64,000 nt of DNA from Selaginella moellendorffii (Eukaryota > Streptophyta > Lycopodiopsida > Selaginellales > Selaginellaceae), in the NCBI RefSeq assembly GCF_000143415.4, contig NW_003314262.1, positions 5,738,304 to 5,802,303 of the forward strand, given 5' to 3'. Numbering within the stretch: position 1 is the stretch's first letter; every line of letters begins with the position of its first letter. Made by a program: the position numbers and the translations under genes. Below are positions 33,786 through 45,653 of the stretch, one piece after another. The notes under the pieces were generated by a model, which ran no database searches, had not been told where the DNA came from, and saw nothing but the letters and a program-made list of their open reading frames with translations.

Positions 33786-34930
33786 CCATTTGATTCACAG
33801 CAGATGCCCGGCCTGGGCATTTTGACCGGTGATCTTTTCTCTTGTGGGTCGAGCGATCCCACCCAACCTCTTTAAAAATCCTGCGCAGATTGATCACGAC
33901 TACGATGTGATTCCCGGCGCAGATTTTCAAAAATTTGGAGACGCAGACGCCTCTTTTCCTTTCCACCCTTTTCTCTCTGCAAGAAAGATAGCAACAGCGA
34001 GGGGTCGCCTCACAAACAGCTGCAGCGCTCGAACGGGACCCTCTCGCGAAAAAAGGAAAAAAAAAAAAAACTCGCTCCACAAAAGATGAAACCGACTTGG
34101 CTTCTTCGTCGTCTCTTACGAAACCAATGCTATCTCATCAGCCACAAATCGGCTACAATTTCCTGGAGGATCTTCCCAATTATCACCACTGGTACTCTCT
34201 CTAAGTAGCTCCATAGCTAGCCTCGTCTATCTACAACTTCATCAACTCCGGAAGATCTTATACCACATCACCCAAAAGATCAATCCATTCGGCGTCATTA
34301 GATCTGTCTCCATCCAGCCTACGGAAGCTCATCCCAAATGCAAGCGATCCCGCCCCGAAAAGGAGCAGTGAAAGCAACAGCCATCGCTCGATCGCATTTT
34401 TTTGAAGGGAATCTCAGGTTAGATTACCGCTGGACTAATCAACTCCGGCACCAGTAGTTGTTCCTCGATTACACGCAAATTCCTGGTGTGGTGTCCCTCC
34501 AAAGTCCCAATTAAACAGCATACCCAAAGTGCTCCGTGCTGTGCATGTTGTTCCCCGTGTTGCGCGAACAATGATTCAAAATCGTCGTGTATGGTGTCTG
34601 TTTGGAGGAATATAAAAATAAGAAAGAGTCGGAGCGAATCCTTCCAGAATCGAAACTCCGCTTTGCCATTTGTTCGGTTGCGTTGATCCTAGTTGAGTCA
34701 GAGTTGGAGTTTTTTATTTAAGGGCTTGGTCAAAGCTTGTGCAGGTCTGCTAAGCTACAGAGAGCCTTTGGACGTTTCCCTTGTTTGGTTTGTTTGGCTG
34801 CTAGCTCCGGTATAGATTTGTTTTGACAAAGAGAAATTTTGTTCGTAAGACAAAGCTTACTTAATAGGAATGTTATTTCGATCGTAAGGGATTTGAAGTT
34901 AAAGATGTGAATGGGCTAACTTTGTATCAA
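33786..34930. other. upstream region of LRR kinase, non-coding
   Basis: About 1.1 kb with no convincing gene. An A-rich run lies at 34,054-34,070. The whole stretch is shared with the second copy at 51.8-52.9 kb. Confidence 0.6.
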
Positions 34931-34974
34931 CAAGAATTATACACTTACATCCAGTATTTCTGTATGGTCTCTTT

Positions 34975-35477
34975 TGTCGAAAGAAAGTTGTCATATACGG
35001 TTTTCTTGTTGGAGGCATCAGCGTCGTCTGTTCCACAATGATAAATCAACTGGTGCTAATATTTTTCTCTGGATTGTAGGCAATACAACCCATGGGTCCT
35101 GACGATTGGTATGACGGGGTTCAAGTTCAAATTTGTTCAAATTCAGTTTGTTCAAATTCATCGTGGTCTACAGCACGAGGTCTTTGCTTTACATCTGTTC
35201 TTGTGTTTTGGAAAGCACAAGCGATTGTACTCGTGGGATCGAACGCTGCAAATGTTTTTGCGGGGCTGGTTCATGTCTACATGTTGCAGTCTCCACATGA
35301 AATCCTAGGAGGTGGTTGCGATGGTTGGGCATGTATATGAACGTGCCAGTGGATAAGGACAAACAGCATGCTGTGCGACAAGAGAAGGTCATTGAAGCTT
35401 TTGAGGGAGTTTGCCGATGCAACAGGGAATACTTTGCCGAATATCTGAAGAGTCTCAAGGAACTCAATGAGGAGTAA
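34975..35477 (+). pseudogene. membrane-protein gene fragment, copy 1
   Basis: Translated fragments read VIYGFLVGGIS, then GPDDWYDGV, AIVLVGSNAANVFAGLVHVY and HEILGGGCDG, in shifting frames with stops, ending near ELNEE before TAA at 35475-35477. The same protein is recognisable at 52.9-53.3 kb and, inverted, at 62.8-63.3 kb. I do not recognise the family. The hydrophobic stretches suggest a multi-pass membrane protein. Confidence 0.6.
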
Positions 35478-35521
35478 GAGTTTAGCAATTAGTTCCATTG
35501 CCTCCAATCTTCTTTACAATC

Positions 35522-35782
35522 TTATGCCATCAGCTCAATGTTAGTCTTCTGGATGATCCTGCCGCTCTTTTCGCTGATGCTCGTGAGCATTCCTTCTCGA
35601 ATGATCCGGATCTTGATTGTTGAAGGAATTGGGTCGAGTTGAGTATCATATATATACTGAAGAGAAAAATGTGTCTGCGTTTTAGCATAGTCCACTTTGG
35701 CCAAGAGTTCTTCGAGATTCTTCCTGTCAAGTCCTGGTCTTTGTAAAGCTGTTGATCTCCAGAGAACGTCGTAACAAGTCAA
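35522..35782 (-). pseudogene. 3' fragment of an unidentified gene
   Basis: An 86-codon minus-strand frame has protein-like composition: GLDRKNLEELLAKVDYAK, THFSLQYIYDTQ, IKIRIIREGM and a C-terminus IIQKTNIELMA. I do not recognise the family. The last part is repeated in degenerate form near 53,440-53,500. No start region or upstream exons could be identified, so it is probably a remnant. Confidence 0.4.
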
Positions 35783-36796
35783 TCGTAATTTGTGTAATGA
35801 AGCTGGCGACCAAGGCCTGGTGTATCCTGGATGTGATCCCTTCTTGCGAGAGCTCCATGGAAGGCCTTGTTGGATGATTAGGTTGGACTTTTCTCAGAGT
35901 CTATGCTCAAGATCTCCATGATCTCCATGATGGAGCTAAATCACCTTTTCAGCAACTTGCACTTTTTTATTTCTTGGCTGCATCACAGCGCCCTTTAAAG
36001 ATGAGCTTGTGTAGAATTTGGGAGAAATTTCCTCTTGCAAAAGCAGGACAGGAACAAGGAGAGAAGCTCAAACCTTCTTGAGAGATGCCTCCAGTGTCGG
36101 AGAGAAGAAGATAAAGACTTAACTAGTTAGTTGAAAGTGAAGAGACACAAACACACACGAGGAAAGAACTCTATATCTCAATTGTGCTTAACATCAAGTG
36201 GTTGATCCAAGCTTGAATCTAAACTGGAATTGTGCCTAGTTAGTTTAAGATGATGAACATATAGAGTTGATGTACAAAAAACTCATCAGAAAACTTGGTT
36301 CTTAGTCTTAACTTTGCTTACACACACTCTTGCTCATTATTATGGCTTCAATATTGCTATTAACATGTGGTTTTGGCTGTGAATTACCAGGCTCCCACTT
36401 CTGCTACTATTAGGCACTTGAATCTCCATAAATATCCTTCCCCTTATAAAGAATTGTTATGACCTAATTCTTGTTGAAATTTTTTAATCTCTCAATTTCC
36501 CACTGGCCTAATACTTTAATACAACACCTCCACAAAAACCTCAAGCATTGCAAAAGGGATTGCAATCGAGAGGTTCATCATCCTCCTTATCAATGATAAG
36601 TGGTCAACAAATACCATGCCCAAGATCAAGGAACTAATTGCTTCAATACCACTTTATATCTCAATTGTGTATGGATGGGTATATATAAACTATTGTTACA
36701 TGGATATAACTACACTCTAGTGTCAATGTTTTCTCTCTATATTTAACCTCTCTAATGAATGTTTGATGAAGAAGGTCAATCAAACTAATGAGCTTT
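35783..36796. other. non-coding region with possible LTR remnants
   Basis: No gene seen. The word TATATCTCAATTGTG occurs near both 36,171 and 36,656. A minus-strand TGGTATTGAAGC (36,640-36,651) resembles a degenerate tRNA-Met primer-binding site, suggesting older LTR-element debris. Confidence 0.4.
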
Positions 36797-37031
36797 AACC
36801 AGTAGCTGAGATTGAGGAGGCGCCATGTCATCATCAGAAATGTGGTTCGAGACTCAGGAATCGTATGGGAAATCATAGAGTCAGGAATAGGGAAGTGTCT
36901 TGAAAGTCAGAAATAGGGAAGTGTCTTGAGAGTTAGGAATAGGGAAGTGTCTCGAGAGTCAAGAATGTGGTCTGTGGGTTAGGAATCTGGTGAGAGTCAG
37001 GAATGTGGCAAGAATTAAGGGATTTCTGACA
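36797..37031 (-). repeat. chromovirus LTR, left copy (3' LTR)
   Basis: Matches 49,540-49,771 in direct orientation. On the minus strand it begins TGTCAGAAATCC next to the polypurine tract. Inside is a 26-bp unit repeated three times (36,878-36,955; core TAGGGAAGTGTCT). The LTR may extend further left at lower similarity. Confidence 0.8.
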
Positions 37032-37044
37032 ATACCCCCTCCTC
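37032..37044 (-). other. polypurine tract of the chromovirus
   Basis: On the minus strand GAGGAGGGGGTAT lies directly before the TG of the left LTR, as expected for plus-strand priming. It supports minus-strand orientation. Confidence 0.75.
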
Positions 37045-38134
37045 AAGAATGAGTGGAATGAGGACATGAATGAGAACGAAGAAGAGGATGAAATGGGCGG
37101 CGAGGGATGGGAGATGGAGAATGAAAGAAATGAGGATTGGGACGAGAAAGATAGTGGTAGTGGAAGTCCTGAGCAAAGTCAAGAGAATGAATTAAGTTGT
37201 CCACAGGTCCCCAAGTGTGTTCCTCAAGTCCATAACCTTTCCAGTCTACCAAATAGTAGAGTTTAGATTGTGAGATCTTGGAATCAAGGATGTTCTAAAC
37301 CTCGTACTCAAACCCATTTTCGAGCTACGCTGGTGGAGGCAAAGAAATAACCCAATTTGGAATAGGACTAGGAATATAAGGCTCAAGGAGAGAGGAGTGA
37401 AAAACGGGGTGAATTTGATATGAAGAGGGAAGTGCAAGGTGATAAGTGACAGGATTAATGATAGCAGTGATAGGGAAAGGACCAAGGCATTTGAAATTGA
37501 GTTTGGGACATGGTCTGGTGGTTGAGATATTTCACCTGAGGAGCCAGACTTTATCCCCGATATTGTAAGGTGGACAATCTTGATGATGGACATTGGCAAA
37601 TGTTTTGTGAGATTCTTGAGCACGATAGAGGTAAAAGGAGATGGAGTTGTGGATTTCCTGGAGGTTGGAGATAAATGCCTCAGAGCGGGAATTTGAATGA
37701 GAGGATTTGGATGCAGAAGGAAGTGAGAGATTGAATCAGAAATTTCAGCTAAAGTTTGCAAAGAAGGGGGAAACTTGAAAGGAGGAGTGAACAGACTTGT
37801 TATAGGAGAACTCAGCAAGGGGAAGGATATCGAACCAGTCATCCTGATGATAGTTGATAAAGCACCTCAGGAATTGTTCCAACATTTGAATCGTTCGCTC
37901 AAACTGTCCATTAGTTTGAGGATGATATGCCGAAGAAAGGTTAGCCTTCACTCCAAGCAGTTGCAAGAACCATTGCCAAAAATGAGAGATGAATTGAGGT
38001 CCCCAATCCGAAACCACATTTGCAAGAATCCCATGAAGTTGGAAAATTTCCCTAAATACCAGTTTTGCCATGTCCTCACCCGAAAACTCCTTGGTACATG
38101 GCAGGAAGTGCACCGTCTTTGTGAAGTGATCCAC
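37045..38134 (-). pseudogene. chromovirus integrase core, C-terminus and chromodomain
   Basis: From 38,134 downward the frame gives the integrase catalytic core with its first Asp in VDHFTKTVHFLPC, the second in VVSDWGPQF and the Glu region SSAYHPQTNGQFER. After frame breaks comes a chromodomain at 37,252-37,160 with WKGYGLEEHTWGPVDNL. Chromodomains steer integration to marked chromatin. The zinc-binding N-terminus of the same integrase is on the far side of the nested element (45,654-46,028). Confidence 0.88.
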
Positions 38135-38139
38135 CAAAA
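38135..38139. repeat. target site duplication CAAAA (left)
   Basis: CAAAA precedes the left LTR of the nested element and recurs exactly after its right LTR (45,649-45,653). Confidence 0.95.
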
Positions 38140-39216
38140 TGTAAGCGACTAAATTTTCCATTCTACTTTAGTCACTTAACCACACCTCTGACCACTTGGA
38201 GGAGTCTCATTCACAACCTCCATAAGTGCAATCCAGGACTTGGGACTTGCTAGCCCCGAGAATGGCATCCATGCCACTCAACATTTGCACTTGGTCCAAG
38301 TGCTCCATGTGTCCGATCCCATGACCGACACTCAAAGGTACCACCGACATAGCAGCCCGTTACGCTAAGGCCATGCCCAATCACCTTTGCCACACTGGTA
38401 GTCCAATACCACTTGCATCACAGTCTTGGCTCTCCAAGACTAGGCAAACCATCCGTGAGTGGTCATCTCAGATCCACTCCTTAGCATCCTTAGGATGCCC
38501 ACCGACAAGGGGAATAGCCTTCCCCAATATCCCTCTGTCAGTCCCCACTAAGTCCCTTTCTGCCCCTGGTCGTGTTTGCCAACACTGCCACTGGATCGAG
38601 ACCCACAGGCCCGACCACTAAGTCCCACAGTCCTCTGGGTCTTCCTCACCACACGACTGTGTCCTTGGTCACTACCCCAGAGGACTACTCCTCTTCCTTT
38701 CCACAGTCTGGGCCTTTGGGACAACATCTCGGAACACCGTGGCCTTACGCGAGCCACCTGGGTACTCTCCTCGCCTTCTGCCCTTGGGTGCTCTAGCCAT
38801 GGGCTTAGAGCGGGTTCCGTTGAGCCACACCAGGTATCCAAGTAGGTAGTGCCACCCACACTTGGGCTGGGAGCATCGGCCAGTCGATCTCCCGGGGGAA
38901 CTACAGCCGGCTTTTGAACACTTCACCAAGCTACCCCGCTTGTCGGTCCGTGTTCACTCTAGTCTTGGACTTCCCAGTGGGCAGCTCATCACCCAACACT
39001 GGGTCCGGCCTTCCTGGGCCAAACTGGCCTTTCCTGGCCAAACTGGCTCCACTGCAGTCCTCCCCCTACTATACTTTTGGAGCTCACCAAACCCCCCAGG
39101 GTCTGGGAGACGAACGCTTTGGGCTTTCACCCTCTCGGACTCGGACTCGGACTCGGACTCGGACTCGGACTCAGACTCGGACTCGGGCTCGGGCTCGGTC
39201 TCGTTCTCGGTCCTGA

Positions 39217-39254
<38 letters not shown>

Positions 39255-39778
39255 CCGGTCTCGGTCTCGACTTCGGACTCCATCTCGGACTCCATCTCGG
39301 ACTCCATCTCGGGTCCATCTCGGACTCCATCTCAGGTCCATCTCGGACTCCATCTCGGACTCCATTTCAGGTCCATCTCGGGTCCACCTCGGACTCCATC
39401 TCGAACTCCATTTCGGGTCCATCTCGGGTCCACCTCGGACTCCACTTCGGACTCCAACTCGATTCCATCTTGGACTCCACTTCGGACTCCAACTCGAGTC
39501 CATCTCGGACTCCACTTTGGACTCCAACTTGGGTCCATCTCAGACACTTCCACGTGTCATGTGTTGGTCCTTTTTGGGTCCCTTTTTGGAGCCTCACTTT
39601 TTGCTCGCTTCGTGCTCGTTCCTCGAGCACTTCTTTGGGAGTTCCACTCCCGCTCTTGACTTTTCAAGTCGAAGCTTTTGGTCCAAACGTGTTACGCTCG
39701 TTTGGCTCTCGCTTCAGCCACTACCGCGTGGCACCCTTCCCGACTCCACTTTGGGGCCTAGGGATTTTGTGTCTCACA
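38140..39778 (-). repeat. LARD LTR, left copy
   Basis: Begins TGTAAGCGAC and ends GTGTCTCACA. It is nearly identical to 43,965-45,648 apart from scattered substitutions, a small indel near 38,597-38,605 and copy-number differences in the repeat block at 39,134-39,540. Confidence 0.95.
39134..39540. repeat. hexamer-derived minisatellite in left LTR
   Basis: A run of TCGGAC units (39,134-39,185) grades into TCGGTC units, then into longer mixtures of TCGGACTCCATC and TCGGGTCCATC words. The unit has no stop in most frames, so long meaningless open frames appear on both strands. Confidence 0.95.
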
Positions 39779-42700
39779 ACTCCACCACCCATAGACGAAG
39801 TTCGATGTCCTCATCGAACGGTAAACCATTTTGTAAAGTAACACTCGCATGTGTTACCATTTCCATCCTTGGCACCTAGCCAATATTTGTCAATGGTTTG
39901 ACATTGAAGGCTCACCATGCCTTTTGCATATGCCTCAATGGTTTGACACCAAAGGCTCACAATGCCTTGCCTATCCTCTAAGGAGGGTAGTCTCTCCAAC
40001 TTAGAGATTGATTGGACCAGATGTAGTGGTTCTCTCCTTTTATTGGTTTAGTTCTCGCTAAACCTCTTAGAGACCCTTCTCTAAGTCAATCCCACTACTC
40101 CTTCTTGAGTAGTCTCAATTTCCATCTATGGAATGTTTGCACCTTGGAACTTTTACTCTTTTGACTTTTGGAAGTCAATTTCCTAGGTGTCTCCAACACC
40201 TTGCATTGCACAGATTGTGCAACTCCACTTCCCTATCCTAAGAAGTTCATTACTTGAGGGCACCATCATCCTCTCTTCTATTTCGTGCCACCTTAGGCAT
40301 TAAGTTCTATTTATCACACTTTGTGCTAGGGTTGTCCATCGCCCTATCATTTGGCTACCTTACCACTCCCTCCCTTGGAGCTTCCACTTTCGCCAAATCG
40401 GAGTAATTCGGAATCCATCCTTGGAAACACACTTCCTTTTCCGCAATTTGTTAGCGTCCAACACATTAGTGTTCCTCGCCTAACTTTGTCACTTGGATTC
40501 CTTCCCAGGGATTCCACGGCCCTATCTTGGCCACTCATCTTTTGCTCCTATCCGTTGATTGTTGCACCAAGCAACATCGAATCTCTACCTCCCTCCTTGA
40601 GGTATTCTTTTGATTCCATAGCAAAGGCTCTGCTTTGCCAAGACTAGGGTGTTCACCCCTAGTAAGTCTCTTTTAGCATCTTCTGCTGTGGGCTCTATCC
40701 TCAGCCCAACTTTGTGACCCTCTCATGGGTCTCTTTAGAGATTACTTTCCTTGGACACACTATGCCATCGCAATGACATAGCTCATTTCCCTAAGGTGCT
40801 TTTCCCACTTGGTCACCTTGACCAAGCCACACCATCATCAATAGTTCAAATCAACACTTTGAACTAGGAACCTTATTCCTTAACCCAAACAAGGACCTTG
40901 TCCTTATTTAGCCACAAGATCACCTAGTGATCTCACCTCGGCACCTTAACAGGTTTGCCAATAGGTACTAGGTCTTCCAGACCTTTAACTTGTTAACTAC
41001 GACCCCGGGGGCATCCCCCACACTTGGCGGTGCGCCCAAGCTAGCCCTTCCGGCCAAGGGTCCATAGCAACTGAGATTAGGTGTCCCCATCTCACTCACC
41101 ACGTCCTTGGTGCCACTTGCACCAAAGCGTTCAAGTTAGATATGCCGAGCTTTCACACTAAGCAATCTAACCGTGCATCACGACTCCGAGGCATCCCTCG
41201 CTTGGCGGTGTGCCCAAACCAGTCTCCCCACTGAGAGTCCATGACCACCGAAATATGAGTGTCCTCATATTCCAAACCATCACTACGCTCTAGTGATTTG
41301 GGACTCGAACCCAAGCACTAGAGGGTCGGGACTCGAACCCAACCTCCGTATATGCATCTACGGACGGCATCACACAAGATGCCTGGCGTGACTCCCCACG
41401 CCGGTGCACCAACTTATTTTTAAAGCGCGCTACAGATCACAGCTTAGGAACCTAGTTCCTCCACACTGCCAAGTCCTCTCACTTGACATGTCTGTGATCA
41501 TGCATGGACTCCTCCATGCTCGGCCCCATGGCCCACCCTTTTTGAAGTTATCACCTTCAACTAGGGTATTTGTTCCCCCGACGTGCCAATCTCGCTTGGC
41601 AAGTCCTCCAACCACTATAACATGGTTCCTGCATAAGCGTGAAAGTCCTTGACCATCGACTTTCGTTCAAAGCCCTCTCTTGAACACTTGGAAACTACTT
41701 CCCTAACCTTGATAGCCTTGCCTCATGGCAAGCTTCAAGACCACGCTTCTGCTGTGCCATTCTGATTTCGCGCGTTCCATGAACCATTTACACTTGGCCT
41801 TTCTAGGTACTAAGCTACCTAGAATCGTCTTTGGGAACTTTGAAGGGACCCTGTCCCTCAGCTTGCTAAGGCCTCCCTTTTTGCAAGCCTTCAAAATGCC
41901 ACATAGTCTAACATGGACAATTCCATATTTTAGACTCTCCATGGCATCACGGTTGCTAGCGGCAACACCCTCGAGCCCCCACTTGATTCTCCACTCCCAG
42001 CTGGCATAACTAACCTTGGTTATGCCCTTTGATTCCTATGGTTCAGTTCTATCCCCTTACTTCTTGCTTTTTGGCTTCACACCTTTCTTTTGGTCATTCT
42101 CCTCCAGACTAGGAGGATAGCTTTGCACTTTCTATCACGCTTTAGCAAGTATTCTTAGGGATGAACCTACCCAATAGCCTAGGGAGTGGTTCCTCAATCT
42201 GGGTATGCTCACCTTATAATCCCACACACTGGGATTACATTGTTGCTTATGGGCCTTTACATGCCCATCACTAGCCTTGCCAAAATTCCATTTTTGGCTT
42301 TGTCCAACTCGGGTAGATAGTCTTCTCCTGTCTCCGCAACCTTGGACATTTGGATAGCACCTTCTATCCATCATTCGCTAGGGACTTAGTCCCTTGGGCT
42401 TTATCCATTGCCCTCGCGACATCAAACACCACCTTCTGGTGTTCTAGAGTGTCCGGGTGTCCCAATGATGGCTTTCTTGACAATGAGTATTTCCTTTTAT
42501 GACATTGACTTACTATATCGCAACACAAGCAACTTATCCCCCGTAAGGGTATATCCAACTTCCTTATGCTATTAAGAAGTCTTGGGTAGCTACCTTCTAC
42601 CCGTTTAACCAGTTATTTTGCACCTCTTGCTTAGTTGCCTCATAGTTGTCAAGTCCTACAACTCATTGCTTGGTGCTTTCACACCTCCATCATTATCTGG

Positions 42701-43964
42701 GTCACCACACTCCAACTGCATGCTCTGCAGCTTAGGCTATGCCATTCCCATTTCCATTGGGATTCCTTTGGCAAGGGGTTCTCATGAACCCACCAACAAA
42801 GCCTCAAGGTATCACACCTTGGCACATTTGGTGTCTCCACACCATCGGCTCCACGAGCCTACTTCTATGACATTTCCCTTTCGTGTCTAAGTCTTTGCCA
42901 AGACCAACACCGCTCTTTCTTATGCCAACCATCCGTTAGCACTGCCCCATAGAGGTCACACACAACTTTATGTCAAAGTTGTTTTCTTCTGGGAACACCT
43001 TTCCCATAACTTTAGCATGGCACATTTTGCCATCGATGAGATACCCTTTGTTCTCATCCTTGGATCCTATGATCCCCCCCCCATCCTTGGTGGGGTACAA
43101 CACACCTCAGTCCAAATGCTTCCATCAGTCCTTTTAGGACCATCCCTTGACTCTACTTGAGTCATCCAGCAGTTTTGGACTTGGTTAATCCACAGACCCG
43201 TAAGGTCCTACTTGTGAGGCACTAGCTCACTGGAATACACTTCTTGCATTCCTGTCCTACTCAAAAGGACTATTTTCACAAGTGTTACTCCGACACTTGA
43301 TTTTGTTCTCTGGGGGCAACTTTTGCCCCTTAGCACTATTTGTCCATGCGATGAGAATACCACTCATCTCTAGGTACACCCCCCAACTCCTTGGGTTGTT
43401 CCAGCATTTATTAAAGGTAGCCCCGGCTACCATTTCAAGGACTTGAGTCCTCTTCCGTATTTGACTTTCCACGGTCATTACCTTTGGTCTCACATTTATG
43501 AGCACCAACCTCAACTATATGAGGATAATCTTGTGACTCCTTTATTGTTTTGGAGTCTCTATCTTTCCCGTGATCCCAACTTTAGTTGTTTACCACAACA
43601 ACCTTAGCCAATTTGCTGAGACAAATGCTCATCCAGATCACATCCTCAACTCAATGAGTGTCGCGACAGGTAACTTTCGATACCCGAAGTCACATTCGCA
43701 CTTTTGATACCCGAAGTCACATTCGCGACAATGAGGAAAACCTTGCACTGTTCCTAAGATCCCAAAGTCGTTCCATTATTGGCCCTTTTCTATCTACCAC
43801 CGCATCTACAAGTTCACACATGAACTGTAATGGAGAGCCATGTCTTCCCGACTTGCTACTCCTCAAGGATAGGCCCACTCCTCGGACCTTCCGATGCCAA
43901 CACTAGTGGTGATATACTTGAGCACCAATAAAAGTCGAACTAAGGAACGGCTCTGATACCAAAT
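39779..43964. other. LARD interior, non-coding
   Basis: 4.2 kb without retroelement protein domains on either strand. It contains degenerate tandem repeats, such as two related blocks at about 40,995-41,095 and 41,175-41,275 (both with CTTGGCGGTG and GCCCAA), and a 28-bp duplication at 43,670-43,728 (GATACCCGAAGTCACATTCG). Confidence 0.8.
43944..43961 (-). other. LARD primer-binding site (tRNA-iMet)
   Basis: On the minus strand TGGTATCAGAGCCGTTCC begins three bases inside the right LTR. It is the common plant initiator-tRNA primer site. Confidence 0.92.
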
Positions 43965-45081
43965 TGTAAGCGACTAAATTTTCCATTCTACTTTAGTCAC
44001 TTAACCACACCTCTGACCACTTGGAGGAGTCTCATTCACAACCTCCATAAGTCCAATCCAGGACTTGGGACTTGCTAGCCCCGAGAATGGCATCCATGCC
44101 ACTCAACATTTGCACTTGGTCCAAGTGCTCCACATGTCCGATCCCATGACCGACACTCAAAGGTACCACCGACATAGCAGCCCGTTACGCTAAGGCCATG
44201 CCCAATCACCTTTGCCACACTAGTAGTCCAATACCACTTGCATCACAGTCTTGGCTCTCCAAGACTAGGCAAACCATCCGTGAGTGGTCATCTCAGATCC
44301 ACTCCTTAGCATCCTTAGGATGCCCACCGACAAGGGGAATAGCCTTCCCCAATATCCCTCTGTCAGTCCCCACTAAGTCCCATTCTGCCCCTGGTCGTGT
44401 TTGCCAACACTGCCACTGCCCACAAGCCCGACCACTAAGTCCCACAGTCCTCTGGGACTTCCTCACCACACGACTGTGTCCTTGGTCACTACCCCAGAGG
44501 ATTGCTTCTCTTCCTTTCCACAGTCTGGGCCTTTGGGACAACATTTCGGAACACCGTGGCCTTACGCGAGCCACCTGGGTACTCTCCTCACCTTCTGCCC
44601 TTGGGTGCTCTAGCCATGGGCTTAGAGCGGGTTCCGTTGAGCCACACCAGGTATCCAAGTAGGTAGTGCCACCCACACTTGGGCTGGGAGCATCGGCCAG
44701 TCGATCTCCCGGGGGAACTACAGCCGGCTCTTGAACACTTCACCAAGCTACCCCGCTTGTCGGTCCGTGTTCACTCTAGTCTTGGACTTCCCAGTGGGCA
44801 GCTCATCACCCAACACTGGGTCCGGCCTTCCTGGGCCAAACTGGCCTTTCCTGGCCAAACTGGCTCCACTGCAGTCCTCCCCCTACTATACTTTTGGAGC
44901 TCACCAAACCCCCCAGGGTCTGGGAGACGAACGCTTTGGGCTTTCACCCTCTCAGACTCGAACTCGGACTCGGACTCGGACTCGGACTCGGACTCGGACT
45001 CGGACTCGGACTCAGACTCGGACTCGGACTCGGACTCGGACTCCGACTCGGACTCGGCCTCGGTCTCGTTCTCGGTCCTGA

Positions 45082-45113
<32 letters not shown>

Positions 45114-45648
45114 CCGGTCTCGGTCTCGACTTCGGACTCCATCTCGGACTCCATCTCGGACTCCATCTCGGGTCCATCTCGGACTCCATCTCGGGTCCAT
45201 CTCGGACTCCATCTCGGGTCCATCTCGGACTCCATTTCGGGTCCATCTCGGGTCCACCTCGAACTCCATCTCGGACTCCATTTCGGGTCCATCTCGGGTC
45301 CACCTCGAACTCCACTTCGGACTCCAACTCGAGTCCATCTCGGACTCCACTTCGGACTCCAACTCGAGTCCATCTCGGACTCCACTTTGGACTCCAACTT
45401 GGGTCCATCTCGGACACTTCCACGTGTTATGTGTTGGTCCTTTTTGGGTCCCTTTTTGGAGCCTCGCTTTTTGCTCGCTTCGTGCTCGTTCCTCGAGCAC
45501 TTCTTTGGGAGTTCCACTCCCGCTCTTGACTTTTCAAGTCGGAGCTTTTGGTCCAAACGTGTTACGCTCGTTTAGCTCTCGCTTCAGCCACTACCACGTG
45601 GCACCCTTCCCGGCTCCACTTTGGGGCCTAGGGATTTTGTGTCTCACA
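43965..45648 (-). repeat. LARD LTR, right copy (5' LTR)
   Basis: Direct repeat of the left LTR. Its hexamer block (44,950-45,070) is longer than in the left copy, which accounts for most of the 45-bp length difference. Confidence 0.95.
44950..45415. repeat. hexamer-derived minisatellite in right LTR
   Basis: Same array type as in the left LTR, with more TCGGAC units and a different order of the longer TCCATCTCGG words. Confidence 0.95.
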
Positions 45649-45653
45649 CAAAA
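45649..45653. repeat. target site duplication CAAAA (right)
   Basis: Exact partner of 38,135-38,139. Confidence 0.95.

Larger units (their letters stand above)
33541..35620. repeat. segmental duplication, copy 1
   Basis: This block aligns by eye with about 51,630-53,500 in the same orientation. It starts inside the first coding exon of the LRR kinase, passes through its upstream region and ends in the fragment near 35,520-35,620. Differences are substitutions and small indels. Confidence 0.85.
38140..45648 (-). mobile_element. non-autonomous LTR retrotransposon (LARD type), nested
   Basis: The element is 7,509 bp long, with LTRs of about 1.64 and 1.68 kb that start TG and end CA on both strands. 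It is flanked by a perfect 5-bp duplication CAAAA. Next to the right LTR, on the minus strand, is the primer-binding site TGGTATCAGAGCC (initiator tRNA-Met); next to the left LTR is a purine-rich tract. Orientation is therefore minus. The 4.2-kb interior has no gag or pol. This combination defines a large retrotransposon derivative mobilised by another element. It sits in the integrase of the older chromovirus, whose frame continues across the site when the insertion and one duplication copy are ignored. The LTRs differ at few positions outside their repeat block, indicating a comparatively recent insertion. Confidence 0.93.

Noticed and set aside
44679-45575. Open frames of 298, 261 and 211 codons over the right LTR, and similar ones in the left LTR
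   Set aside because: They are produced by the stop-free hexamer array read in several frames on both strands; composition is low complexity and the region is an LTR.
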